Positions 56,541 to 59,560 of a stretch of 59,560 nucleotides of DNA are shown in pieces. The stretch comes from Zygnema cylindricum (taxonomy: Eukaryota > Streptophyta > Zygnematophyceae > Zygnematales > Zygnemataceae). A model generated the notes under the pieces. It was given only the letters and a program-made list of their open reading frames with translations, did not search any database and was not told where the DNA came from. How positions within the stretch are numbered: position 1 is the stretch's first letter; each line of letters opens with the position of its first letter. The stretch lies in NCBI GenBank assembly GCA_037447655.1, contig JBBHKE010002882.1, forward strand, positions 96,662 through 156,221, in the 5' to 3' direction. A program made the translations under genes and the position numbers.

Positions 56541-57163
56541 CTTTCACTAAAACAAACCAAATTTGACGAAACAGCATCTATGGTCAAACAGGGCTCGCGG
56601 ACGCAAATCTAACCGTGTAAAATACATGATCGAACGGACGATGTCGCCCCCTCCAAACCCGAATGAATCTCTGGCGGCTTTCGGACAAAGCAGCGCGATG
56701 TGCCACGTGGCGCCACATCTTTTGACGCCGAAAAAGTGGGAGGAGGAACGATGGCTTCCAAGTTGACAAGTGTCAACCAGAAGGCCATGTTGTACAATGG
56801 TCGTACAAGAAGTACAATCGGCCACTGTACCTTCTTGTACAATACACTCTTGTTGATAGGCCTTGGTAAAGTAACAAAAAGTTGTGAGAAGGAGTCAAGG
56901 GACTTAGCGTGTTTGAGGCGCCTCTCTCCAAGTGGCCATTTGTATTTATAGGCCATCTTTGGCCAGCCATAACTAACTGCTCAAGGGAGCAAATTCAGTG
57001 ATTCTTTTTGCTGCAGACACATGGAAGTCCAAGCTACACAAGGGTGTAATCGGTAAGAGTTTTATCTTCCCAGGGTGGCGGCATTTCTAAGGGAAAGTCA
57101 AAGTGGGGAATATTGTCCAAAACACATGTTCAAGCTTTGCATTCTGTGGTGAAACTAAGCACA
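56541..57163 (+). mobile_element. Copia-family LTR fragment E on the + strand (borders approximate)
   Basis: From about 56780 it resembles the reverse complement of the A/B LTRs: repeated GTACAA words, CATAACTAACTGCTCAAGGG, GCAAATTCAGTGATTCTTTT, CAGGGTGGCGGC and AAAGTCAAAGTGG. It is opposite in orientation to A and B. No PBS or coding sequence follows, so it is a solo or truncated LTR. Confidence 0.6.
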
Positions 57164-58393
57164 CAGATAGTCTTCTTTCATAGGGGTGAAGCTGTATACG
57201 ATTTCTGACTGTCAAGGTGTCAAGGTGTCAAGGTGTCAGTCATTTGGGTTTGTATCAACTTGGAGTCGGCACTATCTAGATAAGCTTTTTTGGACTCCGA
57301 TTTCTGTGGGGAAATGGAACCCATAGAATTTTAGATCAGATAGCCCCATGCATCAGAAAACTAGAACCAGCTGTTTATGTCTTCACCACCTACGTCATCA
57401 GATTCCAAAAAAGATTCTAAGGTTTCTGAATGGAAAAACCTGTCAATCATGGAGAAACCATGCAATTAAACCATAACAAGAGTCAATTAAACACAAAACA
57501 ACGGAATGATTTTTATTGGAAGGGTGGATGTGGCAAATAGCAAGTTAAGTGTTTTATATGAAGTAAGAAAATCTGAAAAGATAGTCATATGTCAAATTGT
57601 GAAACAAGTTGCAAAGCAGGTTTCCAAAAAGACATTAGAGACAAGTAGACTACATTTAATAACAGAAAGAAAAAGCCTCAAAACTCTCATTAATACAGGT
57701 CAAAGGACTCGCCATCTTGAAAGAGTCGAGACCAAACTAAGGTGCATGAGGAGTAATGATGTTAGAGGTGGCCATTGAGGTACAAGCGGTCATATGAACT
57801 CAGTTAACGTTCGCATGGACTAAGGCGGATAGGACATAAAGGTCCATCTGCAAGATAGAAATCAAAATGGTCAGATCCATCAGGTTCACCTAAGAAGAGA
57901 AAACATAGAGGAGGCCAAAGGGAGAAAGAACATTAAATGCAAGAAAGATAATTACAAAAATCAAGAGGGAAAATAGTTAGTGCAAGAAGGTAATCAAAGG
58001 GAAAACATCACAATTATAGCACTAGAAAACAGTTCAAAAACCTATAGTGCATCCAGCAATAGCAGTGGAAGTCATACAATCAGATCTGAGAGGTGATAAT
58101 TATACAATTAGGAAAGACTCACTAAGAGAAGTACACTGAGCGAATGAAACTCCATGAAGATGTTTGTTGTGTCTAGCACGAGACAGAACTTACCCTAAAC
58201 TCAAAATCTCCAACAAAATTGTTCGCTTTACTACTAAAGGGTCGGATATTAAAAGACCACGAATCAAGGGAGTTAAATATGCAACAAAAAGGAACAGTAG
58301 CTTAGAAAAGGTAACCAAATGACACAGTAAACCTGATTATGAAAGAACTAACAAATATATGTGTGGTGAAAGTACAATTATACATATAATGAT
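57164..58393. other. No gene recognised
   Basis: A-rich sequence with a triplicated TCAAGGTG (about 57213-57236). Open frames here (for example 57506-57778) have no recognisable domain. Confidence 0.45.
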
Positions 58394-58975
58394 TTGCGAC
58401 GAAGGCGCCAACAAATTTTGCAGTCGCACATTGGTAATTATCGAGATTTTATCGCCACCGCGCATGGATCAATCGGACGGACAGAAATTTTGAAATCGTT
58501 CGCGCAACAAGAGAGGGATTATGCGACCGCATATGCGATCTCAAACGGATGTCAGACGAACATTCAAGTCAACGATCAGAATAAAGTCTTCATTTACATA
58601 ATGGATTTTGCTCCTTGTTAAACGAGGATAAAGGACACGTCAGGTGCTCCCAGGTTTAAACCATTGGCAGCGAAAATGAGTGCCAACGACGCAATAATGA
58701 AACGCCCCAGACGCGCTCTAATTGGCCCTACATTTTCTACTGGTCATCATTGGATCGTATATCGTATATATCCCCACGAGATCATATATCGTATGGAATG
58801 AGTACCATTCAAAATTGACGAAGCGACAAATTGTATTGACTTCCTACTGACCCAACTATATGTTGGTCGGCTGTAATATTCTGTGGGAATATTGAACGAG
58901 TACTTTGACGACTACGACGAAACAGCATCGAGGACGATTTCATACCAAACCCATCGTCGAAACATCGAGTGGGAG
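58394..58975 (+). mobile_element. 3' end of a retroelement (K), ending in a polypurine tract
   Basis: The sequence runs into TCGAGTGGGAG at 58965-58975, the same polypurine tract as in the family I and D elements. An open frame at 58394-58621 has no known domain. The ATCGTATAT words near 58755-58795 form short palindromes. Confidence 0.5.
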
Positions 58976-59560
58976 TGTTGGTTTTGTGTGATCTTTAGCG
59001 ATTGATTTGTACCAGTGGACTATACCGATTAGCATATTTCTAACGTGACACGACGAATCAAAGTGTACGGAATCTGACGACGATTTTGCCAACCTTTATT
59101 TTGTGTACAGATTGTGTCAGAATAGAGGAGCGGCACATTGTGGTGGAAAACCAAAAAACGGCAACACCTGATATGAACATTAGTCATTCATTTTATGACA
59201 GGATGACACATAGAAAGACATAAAGTGCATCAAGGCACTTAGAACTTTCATCTCATGGAAATGTCATGCAGGTCACTCTCAGACTCAAAACACTCTCAAG
59301 ATTCATAGAAGAGCATCAACCTTATTTCACAAGTCTTTGTACATTCTTTATGAGGAAACTTATCATAGAACATAGATGGAGAATGCAACTTTATTAAAAT
59401 TAGTTTGTAGGAACATTTGTAATTCCAATCAGGGTTCACTTCTGCTCACGCCTTGTGGCCCCTGGACTATAATTACATTCCTCAAGCTGCCTAAACCTGT
59501 CTAATGTATTGGTTTGGTGTTATGCCTCTCCCAATGTTTTCTACTTAGTGGTTCATACAG
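58976..59560 (+). mobile_element. 3' LTR of element K (right border not determined)
   Basis: It starts TGTTGGTTTTGTGTG right after the polypurine tract. No CA end or duplication could be fixed before the end of the window, so it may continue beyond it or end inside. Confidence 0.5.

Noticed and set aside
57506-57778. Coding gene of 90 residues
   Set aside because: Short Lys/Arg-rich frame with no domain, no splice context and no neighbouring gene support.
58394-58621. Independent host gene near the right end
   Set aside because: It lies just inside a retroelement polypurine tract and LTR, with no known domain; kept only as part of element K.

Overview
The window looks like a plant (streptophyte) nuclear scaffold that is mostly transposable elements. 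It is about 40% GC by eye, with GT-AG introns, 72-nt leucine-rich-repeat exons, a LEA-type remnant, initiator-tRNA-Met-primed copia elements and a 10-N assembly gap (18826-18835). I cannot name the species. A TPP1/sedolisin-like peptidase and a gypsy element with a PHD finger make a non-seed plant or charophyte plausible, but that is inference. Only three host-gene traces are visible: an apparently intact multi-exon S53 peptidase (494-4035, + strand, 5' end missing), a broken LEA-like gene (about 15369-15587) and a broken LRR receptor gene (about 24897-28171, + strand).

Layout. 0.5-4.0 kb: sedolisin gene. 4.8-7.8 kb: 5' half of a decayed copia element (- strand) with its LTR and PBS. 9.6-14.4 kb: a copia gag-protease remnant (- strand) with mixed LTR types, next to a 1.75-kb LTR-to-LTR non-autonomous element full of hairpins. 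14.4-15.1 kb: solo LTR with a perfect 5-bp target-site duplication. 15.2-15.6 kb: LEA remnant. 17.4-18.8 kb: 3' half of a copia element, ending at the gap. 19.4-23.1 kb: very decayed + strand copia. 23.3-23.8 kb: a complete 506-bp TRIM whose LTRs each carry a 72-nt tRNA-like cloverleaf. 24.7-28.2 kb: LRR pseudogene with a duplicated exon and GA-rich satellite. 28.5-29.1 kb: second, truncated TRIM and more GA-rich DNA. 29.1-32.5 kb: 3' half of another copia (- strand).

32.5-56.5 kb is a three-level nest, all on the - strand. A Ty3/gypsy element (gag, protease, RT, RNase H, then integrase and PHD finger) is split between RNase H and integrase by copia element B (35574-42021 plus 48461-48692). 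The right LTR of B is in turn split by young copia element A (42022-48455). A has near-identical 1.04-kb LTRs, a perfect TAAGG duplication and a single frameshift. After 56.5 kb come a + strand copia-family LTR fragment and the start of another LTR at 58976.

Elements A and B prime from the anticodon arm of initiator tRNA-Met (half-tRNA priming, as in Drosophila copia). Their first internal ATG lies inside the PBS, and in A the pol stop codon abuts the polypurine tract, so A has almost no untranslated internal sequence.

The most novel-looking system is the TRIM with tRNA-like LTRs, which would parallel Cassandra elements, whose LTRs carry 5S RNA. All calls rest on reading the sequence by eye. 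No alignment, HMM or folding was run.
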